From Cryptomeria japonica (taxonomy: Eukaryota > Streptophyta > Pinopsida > Cupressales > Cupressaceae), in the NCBI RefSeq assembly GCF_030272615.1, contig NC_081406.1:231560396-231624395 (forward strand): a stretch of 64,000 bases of DNA. The letters run 5' to 3'. The position numbers were made by a program, and so were the translations under genes. A model generated the notes under the pieces. That model was not told the origin of the DNA, ran no database searches, and worked only from the letters and a program-made list of their open reading frames with translations. Of this stretch, positions 33,159 to 44,400 are shown piece by piece. Position 1 is the first letter of the stretch; each line of letters opens with the position of its first letter.

Positions 33159-34967
33159 GGATGAACAAGAAGTCAAAGTTGTTACCATAGAGGTGGTTGT
33201 ATCAACCAAACAATATGGAAACGGGTTCCGGATCATGCAATGGATGGGATACAATGGCAAAGGACCTATTAGAAAGTGCCAAGAAGGACCTACACGATCT
33301 CCAAATGACCGTATCGATATCATCCAGTGCCCTTCACTAATGGTCTAGTTTTCCCAGCTTACGTTGGACAACTATTCATGTATACCCATAAACATAAGCT
33401 CGACCAACTGGCCTATCCCTGTCTGCAAGTGGTCTCGACATGAGAATATACTCCCAGGCCCACACCTGTAACAATATCACCCCTGCTAATAAACTACTAT
33501 ATCCCAAATATACCACCTAGTGGAGATCTCTATATAGATGGGCCAACATACAGGACCCCCATGCAAACCTACGTCCCTGTGTCACCATGTCCTCTCGCAC
33601 CAATCCCCATCCCACAGCTAGTCCCTTCGACCTACGGTCGGGACACAGGAACCCACCAATGAAACCTGCTAATACAAATGGTAGCAGAGCCTAACCAAAA
33701 TCCAAAAACTCTTGCCATTGGATCTCATAACGAATGATCTGATCATCCTGGAAGATGCAATGAAGAGCCTTTGTCCCACCCTCCTCAGTCTGCTCATACG
33801 ACAAGGCCCCAACCACTAGAATCCACAAAATCCGATAACAGTCATCTGGTGTGACTGTCATCTCACCCGTAGCCAAGTGAAAGGTGTTTGTATCATTGTG
33901 CCACCTCTATGCCAACTTTGTCAATAAACCTTGGTTAATGATATATCGAGGCATGTCTAATAAATAGGACAACCCGCATCTCTCAATAATTTCTCTATCA
34001 GCCTATGACAAACAGGAATCAATGTCCATGGCCTCAAAAATTGCTATTGAGACGGGAGCACGCCAATCTCTGCCTGAAAAACAACAAGTGTCCATCATCA
34101 GCTCCCAAATCCATCTAATATATCAAATCAAGGAAAAATCAACTTGAAACAGTGAAGCATCTCAAGAACACATCATAAACATATTCAAATCAATCCGTGA
34201 ATCAATCAAAGACCCATATCGAGAATCACTAACCCATATCGAGAATCACTGACCCATATGGAGAAATCAATCAAAGACCCATATCAAGAAATCAAGCAAA
34301 AATCCATATCGAAATCAAATCAAAGACCCATATTGATAAATCAATCAAAGACCCATATCGAGAATCACTGACCCATATCGAGAAATCAATCAAGATCCAT
34401 ATCGCAAGCATCAAATCAGGACTCATATTAGAACTCAAATCAGGAACCATATTAGATATCAAAATAAGACTCGTATCAAAAATTAAAAACTTATATCAAA
34501 ATGCAACATCAAGATCCATATCAAACTCAACATCAGGATCCACATCAAAAATCAATCAACTTGGTACTCCATATCAAAAGCAATTCATATTGAAAGCAGC
34601 AAACTCAGATCATCCTACACCAGCATATTAGAATCAGACATCATCAAAAAGTAGGACTTGCATTGGCTCGGAAACCATAACAGAACAATCAGCAGACACA
34701 TGTCGACATCTATACCATCTATCTAATCTATTCAACTCATGACGCATTCTTCACAATCACTTTTTCATCAACTTTGGACCCTGCGTGCTAAACTAGGGCT
34801 CCTAAGCGCTAAGCTGCCACTTATGCGCTAGCCTTTTTCATCAATGCGCTAGAAATAAAACCCTATGCGCTAAGCCTAACCCACACGCTAACTAGAACTT
34901 TCATTGTGCTACCATGTTAACCCTATGCGCTAAACTATCCTATGCGCTACCCAACCTACCCATTACG
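33159..34967. repeat. Second unit of a large tandem duplication with an internal deletion
   Basis: At about 33158 the sequence jumps from the motif array back to the G-patch region that first occurs at about 30055. The second unit then runs G-patch (to about 33288), loses the stretch equivalent to 30190-31505, resumes in the antisense PMD gene at CTCCAAATGA-CGTATCG (33300) and repeats through the CATATC array to the motif cluster. The first unit is about 3.1 kb and the second about 1.8 kb. Confidence 0.85.
33296..34060 (-). pseudogene. Truncated second copy of the antisense PMD gene
   Basis: This minus-strand segment repeats the PMD gene from the region corresponding to 'MLASRERF' (near 34060) to a point equivalent to 31505. 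'MATGEMTVTPDDCYRILWI' and 'IQWQEFLDFG' are readable at 33691-33876. It lacks the C-terminal third because of the internal deletion in the duplication. Differences from the first copy include both fewer and different stops, so the two have diverged independently. Confidence 0.8.
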
Positions 34968-35110
34968 CTTCTATGCCAACCTAATGCGCTAAAACATCCT
35001 ATGTGCTAGCCTACCCCTTGATTGTGCTACAATGAGGTCCCTAGATGCTAAAACACTTAGGGTTTTTCTATGTGCTAACACTCCTATCGTATGTGCTAAG
35101 AAAAATACCT
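34785..35110 (-). repeat. ATGCGCTA motif cluster, 3' side of element B (second copy)
   Basis: More than a dozen words such as CTAAGCGCTAAGC, TATGCGCTAGCC, AATGCGCTAGAA, TATGCGCTAAGC and TATGTGCTAAGA occur. Orientation is opposite to the clusters at 24090-24350 and 25880-26280. Between 35110 and 35690 I see only unique AT-rich sequence ahead of the polypurine tract. Confidence 0.8.
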
Positions 35111-35691
35111 AACACGCTAATCTAGCAAAATCCAACACAAATTTGAAAAACATGACCAAAATAAATAAAATCAATCAAAAACATAGAGGGATTTTAACCA
35201 CTTACTAGTGGGCCATAGGCGGAAGGTCTCCGGTATCGCCTAACACACTCAAATCGGTGCGAGGAGTATGTGATTGGCATCGTCGTCAGACCTCCAAACA
35301 TCACAATCACAAAGAGACAAGTGTGCAAATGATTTATCCAAATCACTTTTTACCTTTTAATAGGGTAAAATCAAAAAGGTTAATAAGTGGGGCATGTATT
35401 TTCCTCCCACTTGTTCATTTTTAACCTTATCAACATAATTTTTGGGAGATGAATCAATAATGTGCATTCAACGCAGTCAATATTCTCATATTGCAATTAT
35501 CCAAAAACGCTCATCAACTTGACAATTTTTCACTAAATCCTTGATTCATCTCCCGAGGGGGCATCATCAATATTGTTCATCAAATCTGGGGCATCATATC
35601 AACAAGTCGACATACATCATCGTATTGATCCAATTTTGACATCATATCCGGCAAATTTTCTTTGAATCAACATGTGCACACACGTCACTTC

Positions 35692-35705
35692 AAAGAGGGG
35701 CAAAA
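35692..35705 (+). other. Polypurine tract of element B
   Basis: AAAGAGGGGCAAAA lies immediately before the LTR start TGTAGGCG. It is the plus-strand primer site for reverse transcription and confirms the plus orientation of the element. Confidence 0.85.
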
Positions 35706-37145
35706 TGTAGGCGTATAAATCTGACCACTTTCCTAAATGAATATTTAGTATTCATTTTAACCCCATTCCCTTTATTAATTAAATTCTATTTAATTAATTT
35801 CTTCACATTCATCTATTTAACTAAATGAATTACTCAATTTATTTAATTAAGTTCACTTAAACCTTTTCTCCCCTTTAATTAAATAAATTACTTTATTTAA
35901 TTAATTCCCCTTTCTCCCTTTTTAATTAAATTTACATTTAATTAAATTGATCCTTGCAAATAAATAAATCTAATTTATTTATTTAAATCCCCCACTTGTA
36001 TTTATGCAAGTTGCATCTATTTTGTTGAAATAAAGTAATTTTATCTTAATTAAAATCCTCCTCCATCCACTTGCATTTTCCTACATCTCCCACTTGCCTC
36101 CTAAACTCCCTTCTAGATTCTTCTAATCACTTCCAATTTATCCTAACTCATCTCCTACTTATTGTCACATTCCTAAACAAAGAGAATTCACATCTCAAAG
36201 CCTCCAAAGTCTTTGAAATGCATTAAAGGCTTTATGTCTTCAACAAGTTAACCCTCAAAGTCTTCCTAACCATTTATGGTTAACTCAACCTTTCCACATG
36301 GTTAGAGAATTTCTCTTTAACTTAACCCTCTTCTAACCCAAGGGTCTCATCAAGTATTCATGGCTTTAACCTTGGTTATCCCTTTAAACCTTGCACAAGA
36401 GTTAACCCCTTGGGTATAAGCTTTATCCATTGGATAACCCTAACCTAACCTTAACCCTTACCTCCTAAGGTAACCTTCATGTCTTCTCAAGAATTTAATG
36501 CTTCTTACATCTCCTCTCAAGAAACCTCTTGTTGACAATTGTCACCATTTCATTGGTGAGAATTGTAAACATGGATTGATTAACTTTCAATCCTAGCCCT
36601 TGTTAAGATTATCCAATCTTGACCATCCATTGCCCTATTTTCCCTATAAATAGAGCTCTCATTCTTCATTTTTAAAAATGGAATCAAGTCTTTTGTGCAT
36701 CAAACTTATAGTCTAATTACTAAGAATTTTAGCCTCTCTTTGTTAAATCATCATAATAGCATTTAGAAGCATTTTACATATCATAGAATATCCATGCTAG
36801 ACTAGTATATCATATTAGGATAAATTTGCTAATCCTTAATCTTATCAGCATCTTTATGCTAGCTTAATAATTATAGTTTCAATATCATACATGTCTTAGA
36901 ATGCATGCATACATATAAATCAAACATCACTCGTTCTTGAGGTTGTCATTCCTAAGTCATTTTGCTCAGTGATCTGAGAGCAAAACATTGACTTTAGGGA
37001 TCCTATGAGATAGAGAACAATGGGACACCCCTTAGAAAGTAGAACTATTTCAAATAGTTCATATACTTGCACCAAGAGTCTCATTGATGTGTGGGTCTTT
37101 TGAATCTAAATTTTATGTTTTTGTCGCCCTCATTCCCCGCATATA
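35706..37145 (+). mobile_element. Element B 3' LTR
   Basis: It is 1440 bp, the same length as the 5' LTR, with TGTAGGCG at the start and GCATATA at the end. The target duplication gaaac follows directly at 37146-37150 and element A sequence resumes. A TATAAATAGAGCTCT box matching the one in the 5' LTR lies near 36645. Confidence 0.93.
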
Positions 37146-37284
37146 GAAACTATAAGATAAAATCTAAGGCATCCACTACAAGATAAATAACTAGCAAGGA
37201 TAATCTCAAGGCTATCCCAAGCTACAATACTGTTATGCACAAAAGGATCAACATGAAACCAGATTACCTGGTGTATAAACATGG

Positions 37285-37296
37285 GCTCTAATACCA
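37285..37296 (-). other. Primer-binding site of element A
   Basis: The minus strand reads TGGTATTAGAGC, complementary to the 3' end of initiator tRNA-Met with one change, two bases from the LTR start at 37299. The stretch 37151-37284 is the element A leader, continuing the part at 22548-22573 once element B is removed. Confidence 0.88.
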
Positions 37297-37537
37297 AATG
37301 TAATGTCTGCCAAAATACCCTAAGAAACTAACCAACTAAACAAATAAAATAGAGATAAAAACAAAAATTAAGATCTACTCTCCACATGCACAACTAACAT
37401 AATATCCAATAAATGCATAAATCATTAAATCATGAACATAATAATATAACAACGCAAGCAGAAGTAAACTCACTACACATAGATATTATTCCTAGGGTAT
37501 CTCAATGTCATTGTTTAACATAACACTAAGAACATAC

Positions 37538-37546
<9 letters not shown>

Positions 37547-37585
<39 letters not shown>

Positions 37586-37652
37586 ATATATATATATATA
37601 TCTATATATATATATATATATATATAGATATATATATATATATCTATATATT
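37547..37652. repeat. (TA)n microsatellite with TATC interruptions
   Basis: About 105 bases of alternating TA with regularly placed C or G interruptions (TATATCTATA). The other LTR has only a short ATATAAATA here, so the tract expanded after insertion of element A. Confidence 0.95.
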
Positions 37653-38036
37653 CTACTATATCCTATTCCTATATCAATTATAACATTCATCCCTATCAAG
37701 AACAAAGGAAAATATCCATTAACTATACTAATAATGTGTCGCTACATCCCAATTACCATTAATATCTTAGATTCATTTTAATACTCCAAATCCAAATGTT
37801 CCTACCCCGTGCCTACCCCATAATTCCTTCATCAAAAACATAACTACTTCATTTCCATAAGAGAAGAACTACACCATCTAGCATGTTACTCATTTCACAA
37901 TTTCGTTAAAATAAAGTAAGATCAATGAAAGTACATCATCAAATACCAACAAGAACCATAATCACTACCATAAAAATAATCATCCATTACATAGCATGTC
38001 TTACAAGATCAAGATGCATAGCCTCCAACTACAAAT

Positions 38037-38450
38037 TAGGGATAACTTTAAGAAACCACCCCCCGGGCAACTGTGTAAAATCTTGGCGAATCAGACTTTA
38101 TTTTCGGGGGAAAATTTTCAAATCGATGGCAAAAAAAAATTTTAAAATGGGGGAAAAAATTATTTTGTATTGGCGATTTTTTTCTAGGGTACAATAATTC
38201 CATAAATTTCTGGCGAATAATACCTTGTTCTATGGGGAAATATTTATTGTGGGAGGTGAATAATTTTTGTTAAAAGGAACAAATATATAATTGTATGAGC
38301 GAAAATTTTTACTCCGAAGGAAAATTTATTTAAATGTATTGGCGATTTTTATCCACAGCTTGAAAATTATTTAAATGTATTGGCAAATATTTTGTTATTT
38401 ATGGAAAAATATATAATTTATTGGTGATTTCATGAATTCATTGTCATTAA
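38037..38450. repeat. hAT left terminal inverted repeat and subterminal GGCGA motifs
   Basis: After the terminal repeat, words such as TTGGCGAATC, TATTGGCGATTTTT (twice, near 38169 and 38338), CTGGCGAATA and TTGGCAAAT recur every 30-80 bases. Short subterminal repeats of this sort bind hAT transposase in known elements. The stretch 38450-39075 holds no further gene that I can support. Confidence 0.75.
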
Positions 38451-39075
38451 TAGACAAGGCACATCACATAAATCCATAATACAATGAGTCCGAACTCTGC
38501 ACGATATATCAATAAGTGCGGCCTCTTTGACACGTGAAGGGTGACACATACCTAAAATCTATCAATGATTTTAAACCGTTCGATGATCGTAGATCAATGG
38601 CCGGTTTTATTTCGGCCCAATTTTTTGAACAGAACATAGCTCACCAGAAAGTGCCCGGAATGGAATTGGATTCAATAGACACGTATCAAATGTCACGAAC
38701 CACGATCGATAATTTTGTTCATTTAATATGTATCTATTCACTTACGACAATCCATTATGTCCCCACGACTTCCAATGTGATACTTGCCAATTTGGTACTG
38801 GTTCATAGTTGTTTCCATTTTCGCATAATAGTGCATTTATGGGAAAAATTTGTAGAGATACGAAAGATTTAAAAAAATTTATAGCAGTTAACATGGTTAA
38901 AGAAGTAATTATTACAATCAAGAGCTTCAACAATTTATATACGATCTCTGCTTCTTTCATCTTCAATTAACCTTTGCCGTTTGGTATTTAAATCATTGGA
39001 GCTTCATCTCACATTATTTTAGGTTTATAGGCTCAGATAACCAAGTTGTTTAATTTGTTAATCTATTTTCTCAAG

Positions 39076-39591
39076 ATGGACACTCCCATCCGCTTGAGAA
39101 GCATTTCTGCAAAGGACCAAAGAGCCTTTCTAGGCTTCATTAGAGACCCAACCCTCCAATCTGTCTGCAATGAGGTTGGGTCATTCACCAATGAGGCTAT
39201 GTGGATGGTGCTGGACAGAGAGTTTCTGCGAAACGAAAATAGGTACCGTGTTAACATGGACATTACATCCCGCTTATTAGCATCTCTTCTGGACCTAGGA
39301 GAAGACAAGGTGGATATGCTAATGCTGTTGAGGAAGGTTTTTAAGGAAGACTTCCTTGGAGACAACATTACTCTTGTCATCCTTGCAGAAGTAGGGGTGG
39401 GGATCCCTTGGGCGAGTGAATTATCCAAGCTTCTCCTCCCTGACCAAGCAGTGTCAGTGGCCAAGCAACCGTTTCTCCTAAACCTGAATGCGGAACAGTT
39501 GACGCATCACAAAAAATGGGCGCGGATTGGCAGGGACTTCCTCTGGAAAATGGTTCCTCCTAGACCACTTTCCAAACTACATGTGGCTTGA
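39076..39591 (+). CDS. Open 172-codon reading frame, cargo of the hAT
   Basis: The ATG at 39076 opens a frame of about 171 residues with no stop: it begins 'MDTPIRLRSISAKDQRAFLG', has 'SFTNEAMWMVLDREFLRNEN' in the middle and ends near 'WKMVPPRPLSKLHVA'. Leu-rich helical stretches dominate. No signal peptide, membrane segment or catalytic motif is visible, and I do not recognise the family. Upstream codons extend the frame to 39046 but look less protein-like. Staying open while its neighbours are full of stops makes it stand out. It may be a captured host gene fragment or a genuine element gene; intron content cannot be judged. Confidence 0.5.
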   Translation: MDTPIRLRSISAKDQRAFLGFIRDPTLQSVCNEVGSFTNEAMWMVLDREFLRNENRYRVNMDITSRLLASLLDLGEDKVDMLMLLRKVFKEDFLGDNITLVILAEVGVGIPWASELSKLLLPDQAVSVAKQPFLLNLNAEQLTHHKKWARIGRDFLWKMVPPRPLSKLHVA

Positions 39592-40291
39592 AGAATTCTC
39601 TCATCTTATGTTGTCTGAAGAATTCTACATGGAAGGAGGGCTAGATTCTTAGGGCAAAATTGTAAACAATTCCACTACCTGTGCCCTAGCCCCGCCTGCC
39701 TGTAGTTTTTTTTCCTATGTCCTTGAACCCTAACAGGCTAAGTGACAGTGGCTCACTCATTTTGGCTTTTAAGTTTTTTGGGGACTCAAGTCTCAAACGA
39801 AAAAATTGTAAATTTCAAAAGCATAAATATTAATGATAATTTTTTAAATTCCAGTTTGTTTCAGTTTGCCTCTTACAGTCTTATGGATATAAAAATGCTT
39901 TCTATGATTCTATTTCATTTTTATTAATTAATTTCTTTCAAATGCTTTTTGTATATGAGCTACGTTATTTCAATTATTTGTTAAACAATGGAAATAAATT
40001 TAATACTGTGATCTTTTTTATGTAATGCTATAAAAAAAAAATCAGTTTGCTCCATTAATTATTTGTACATTGAATATGGTTGATTATAATTTTATAAATA
40101 TACAGCCATTCGAAATACAAAATTTCAAAAGTTTGAAGATACAAAAGTTTATCGGTAAAGGTTTTTTCATTCTATTAATTCAAAAGTGTCAAGATACAAA
40201 ATTTGCAGTCATTCATGCATAAACGTAGACAGAGAGAAAACCATACTACCCAGAGCTTATAACAAGAAGACAAAAAACCAATTCATTGCTG

Positions 40292-40910
40292 ATAGGCCGC
40301 TCACTCAGTCTCACTATCCCCCTGGGTCACCTCCTCCCAATCCCTTCCCTCCTCGAAGGTTGATGCTTTGGCTTTCCCTTTTGTCGCTTCAGCTTTCATT
40401 TTTGGAATGTAGTTTAGGCACCTGAAGCCAGGGTCGTCCTCCAAGCTTGCCAGTAGCTGTATGGCCCTTCCTTCTTGAGCCCTATCTCTCAATTCCCTAC
40501 CAACCTCCATCCTTTCCACCACATGAAAAGCCTTCAGGACTTCATCCACCCTGGTTAATTTCACAAAGAGTTTCATCACTTCCCACCCCACTCAGGCATG
40601 TTCACGACACTGGTATTTGATTTCATCCTCTGGGCCACGAATAAAAGGAAGTAATTCATCTTGGTCGTCCCCTTCCTTAATTTGAATGCCAACTCTCAGC
40701 ACCACCCACTCCAAGATTCAATCCAGGTTAATCAAAAACTCCCCATCAATCAATTTGACCAATGTGAGTTTCTACCTCTGGTTCGAATTCACAGGCCCAC
40801 GCCAGAATCAAAGAGTAAACCTCCATGTTAGTTCGATACCAATGATAGACCCGTAAAGTCACAATAGGTACCTTGGGGTCCCTCAGCCGTTAGATGAGGA
40901 AAGATCAACG
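40292..40910 (-). pseudogene. Unrecognised decayed gene on the minus strand of the hAT
   Basis: Starting near 40850 the minus strand reads 'NMEVYSLILAWACEFEPEVE', shifts frame, continues 'LVKLIDGEFLINLD' and 'ELLPFIRGPEDEIKYQCREH', and then runs open from 40591 ('VMKLFVKLTRVDEVLKAFHV') to a stop near 40298. A Lys/Glu-rich C-terminal segment contains 'KAEATKGKAKASTFEEG'. Stops occur near 40722 and 40592. I cannot assign a family. It faces away from the ORF at 39076-39591 and may be part of the same captured locus. Confidence 0.45.
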
Positions 40911-41442
40911 GCTTAGGGTGGATTTCGGCCCGAATGTGGGAAGTGAACACATTTGGGAGAACTTCGCCCAGAATTGAACGTATTACATTTAATGTCCTCA
41001 GAATTTATACAACATGATTCATAATGTCCTCGGAATTTATACTGAAGTAATGAATGTTTTGTCCTTCGGCATTGAATAGTTATTAATAGTAATTAATAAA
41101 ATTACAACATGATTCTAGATATTTTTCCCTTTAGGTTTTACTTTTCTACTTTTCAGATTTTTCAAAATAAGACCTGTAAAGTATTTTTCCCTTTAGTCTT
41201 TCATTTCATGGACAAACCTGTAAATCAAGGGAGATTCAGAAACAACTACTAGATTGAGGAATGCAAGTTGCAACAGAGACTGTCTGCGCCAATCTAGTGA
41301 AATAGAAATTCCAATTTCCAGGTAAAATCTAGAACACCTACATCCCACCTTTTTTGCTTTTGGTAATCTTATGGTCCAATTTGAGGGTTAGCATTTTTAG
41401 GTTTTTATCTAGCATTATTTTGAATTGCTAACAATAATAGTG

Positions 41443-44400
41443 ATGGGGAAAATGGGAAGTAGTAGTTCAACAAGAAGCCAAGTGAAAAACAAAATGTACC
41501 TAAGCGAACTGGTTAAAACACCAGGTTTCACTGATGAATACCATGATATTTATGACCCTGCTATCCATGGTGAAAAGTGTATCACAGATATTAGATATAC
41601 ATTGTCTAGTAAGGCGGGAGATGCATCCAGGGCAAAATTTACTATTTTCAACCCAATGTTACAACAAAAAACAAATAAAATCGCATCGTGGAATGTTGGA
41701 TTGGGAAGCATGGTGTTACCTGAAGTATTCCCTTGCCCTGATTTGTCATGGTTTGCGCCAAAAATTATGATGAAGATAAAAAAGAAATTGTCAATAAAAA
41801 TACAAAAGAGGAAATTCTATCCATAAATGAGGGAGAATTTGCTCGTTTGTTGAACCTAGGATTTGAAGCCCAAAACTCAAACGTCCAAATTGACCTTGAA
41901 AAGTTGGCAAGGAATTATGAGAGTCTCGATCCAAGTTGCAAAGATTCATTTGTCAAAGCTCTAATAAAGAGTGGTAGTGGTAGTGGTATTGTGTTGGATC
42001 AGAATCATAAGCCTCCTTATGATTCTAACATTTTTGTTCCATGGTTTCGGGATAGTATTTCCTTGCTGTCGTTTTGCCTAGGATTGGAAAATGATAGGGA
42101 AGTGGGTGCAAGCCTTCTTGAAATGATTTATAATATCCATTGTGCAAGTCAGCCAGTAAGATATAATTTTATTGAGTACATTGTAAAATCCATGCAAAAA
42201 CAATTACTACTGATCAAAAAAGGGTCCTGTAAGACATTTAGGTTCTCATCCTACTTGTGTTATCTCCTTCTATCCAAGTATCGTGCAATATTCAAGACCA
42301 ACAAGCTTCAAATTGTGAGATATAAGATTTATGAGAAGACTGGGAAGAGAACAGAGTGTCCAATATATGATTGGACCCCAAAGATAAGGATGCATGGTAA
42401 CAAAAAGAACTACAACCATTTTGCAAACTTCTTTTTGGCACCAATGTATAATGAAATTACAAGCACTCCAATGCCTAGGTTGTCTGTGTCTTATAGAGAT
42501 TGCATTCAACTCGGAAGTCAAATAGAATTGGCTGACTAGTTCTTCATGGAAGAATTCACAGTGTTAAGGTTTTATGGATCAGCAGTAAAACTATACAGAC
42601 TTCCAATACATGTGACAGAGAGGGTATTTGCATTAGAGTATGTACGGAAATTGGAGAGCATAGATAGGCACTTCCATGGTTAGTAAAAGAAGGGCATATT
42701 TCCTTCCTTTCCTTTCTCATATGGAGGGTTCACATTTGAGAGAAAAGCATTCAATGTGGCACATGATTTTTTGACAGTTTTAACTTTGGTGATGAGGGTC
42801 TTTGGCAGTATGATCTAATCGGTGTAGTTCAAGCAAGGCTTAAGAAAAATGGGAACTCTTCAGTGTTATGTCAACATGAAAGTAAACCATTGCTAGAAAA
42901 GCTTAGAAACAAGGACTCCTATGATGAGGTTAAAAAAGAGATGGAGAAAATTGCAGCTGACAATAACATTTCAATAGAAGAAATTTCATCACAAATTATG
43001 GCATTGCACACACAAAGGACAACAGAGGAGGGTCGGGGCATCCAAAATAGGAGGTCCTACAATTTCTACCTAAAATTCGCTAATCCATCTAAGAAAACTA
43101 TTCCCAAATCAATTCTTCATGAATGTAAAGAGAATTATTGGACTCAAACCAAAATAAATGATTTTTGGACTATGAGGAGGAATCTCGGTGAACCAAAGAC
43201 AAGTACAGAATTTGAGAGCATCGACGAGGATGCAAAGTTTAGAAAATTGTGGAATATGGAGCATCCCACAACATCATATGACAGGAGTGAAGATGTTGAT
43301 CAGTATGAGCCCGAGGTTGAGCCCACTCAAACAACTACTACAGTCCCTAAAATATTAGGTGCATTCCATGGGGCAATGAAAGACAAATATAGAAAAGGGG
43401 CAAGCATTGTGGAAAAAATGGGATTTGAAGGTGGTGGTCTAGGTCCCAGAGGAGAGGGCATTTGGTATCCACTTCAGGTACAAATTCCATCAGGGTCAAA
43501 ATCAAAAGGTCCTTATAAACCAGTCATTAGACTTGATTTTTCAGATTCATCACTAATAGGTACTACTCATTACCCTCAAAATCCACCTACATTTGTTTCA
43601 GGTTCAAATCCACAACCACCACCACATCATGGTATTCCCATTGGTGGTGAATCAAGTGCCACTACCACTGGTGGAGAATCTGGGGATAGTATTCCTATTA
43701 TTGTTTAGTCAAGTGTCGCTGTGATTGGTGATTTTGGCATGGGTACTACTACTGATACTAGTTGTCTTGGTGTTGGACAAGGGCAACAACAAAATATCTC
43801 TCGTGGGAGGCCACTAGAGGTAGATACTCAATCTCATACTATTGAGAATCCTATATCAAGTGCCACTAACACTACAAATCAATCATTTGCAGCTTCAGAT
43901 CACACAACTCAAAAAACTATGAAAACTACACATGAAAGTGTCAGTGGGAGTGGGACAACATCAGGAACTATTGTTGGTAATCATGGTCAAGCATTAGTTA
44001 AAATCATAGGAATAAGTGGAACTGGAGCTTATGGTATTCCTATGTCACCTTTCAAACATTCAATTTCTTCAGCAAGCCCAGATTTTCAATTTCGTGATTA
44101 CTATGAAAAATATGAACACAAAAAAAAAGAAAATAAAGAAAAAAAGAAATCATTTCATAGGGTTTCTGTGTCTGAAGTTGTAAATGAACAGCCTGCAAGG
44201 AACAGGGTATTTCCAACATATGACCCACAGAAAGATATGACGGAGTTCATGGTTGTTATGCCCTCGGCCCCATCTAAAGATAAAAATCCACCACACAGTC
44301 AAATAGACCCCTCTCAATTTCAAGTTAGCACCCTCCAAATGGATTTTTCCAAAGTACATAATGTGGACAAAATTAATGTGTCAAAAAGGACTAACGAAGT

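Larger units (their letters stand above)
22574..37145 (+). mobile_element. Element B: complete LTR retrotransposon, non-autonomous gag-protease type
   Basis: Two 1440-bp LTRs (22574-24013, 35706-37145) bound a 14,572-bp element flanked by a perfect gaaac duplication (22569-22573, 37146-37150). Content on the plus strand is leader, an extra ORF, gag, protease and G-patch. No reverse transcriptase, RNase H or integrase motif is present. The 3' third holds an antisense PMD gene, a tandem duplication and short repeats. Gag style is Athila/Tat-like gypsy. A hand count over about the first 480 LTR bases gives around 20 differences, near 4 percent. It must have used enzymes from another element to move, which is inference. 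Confidence 0.92.
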
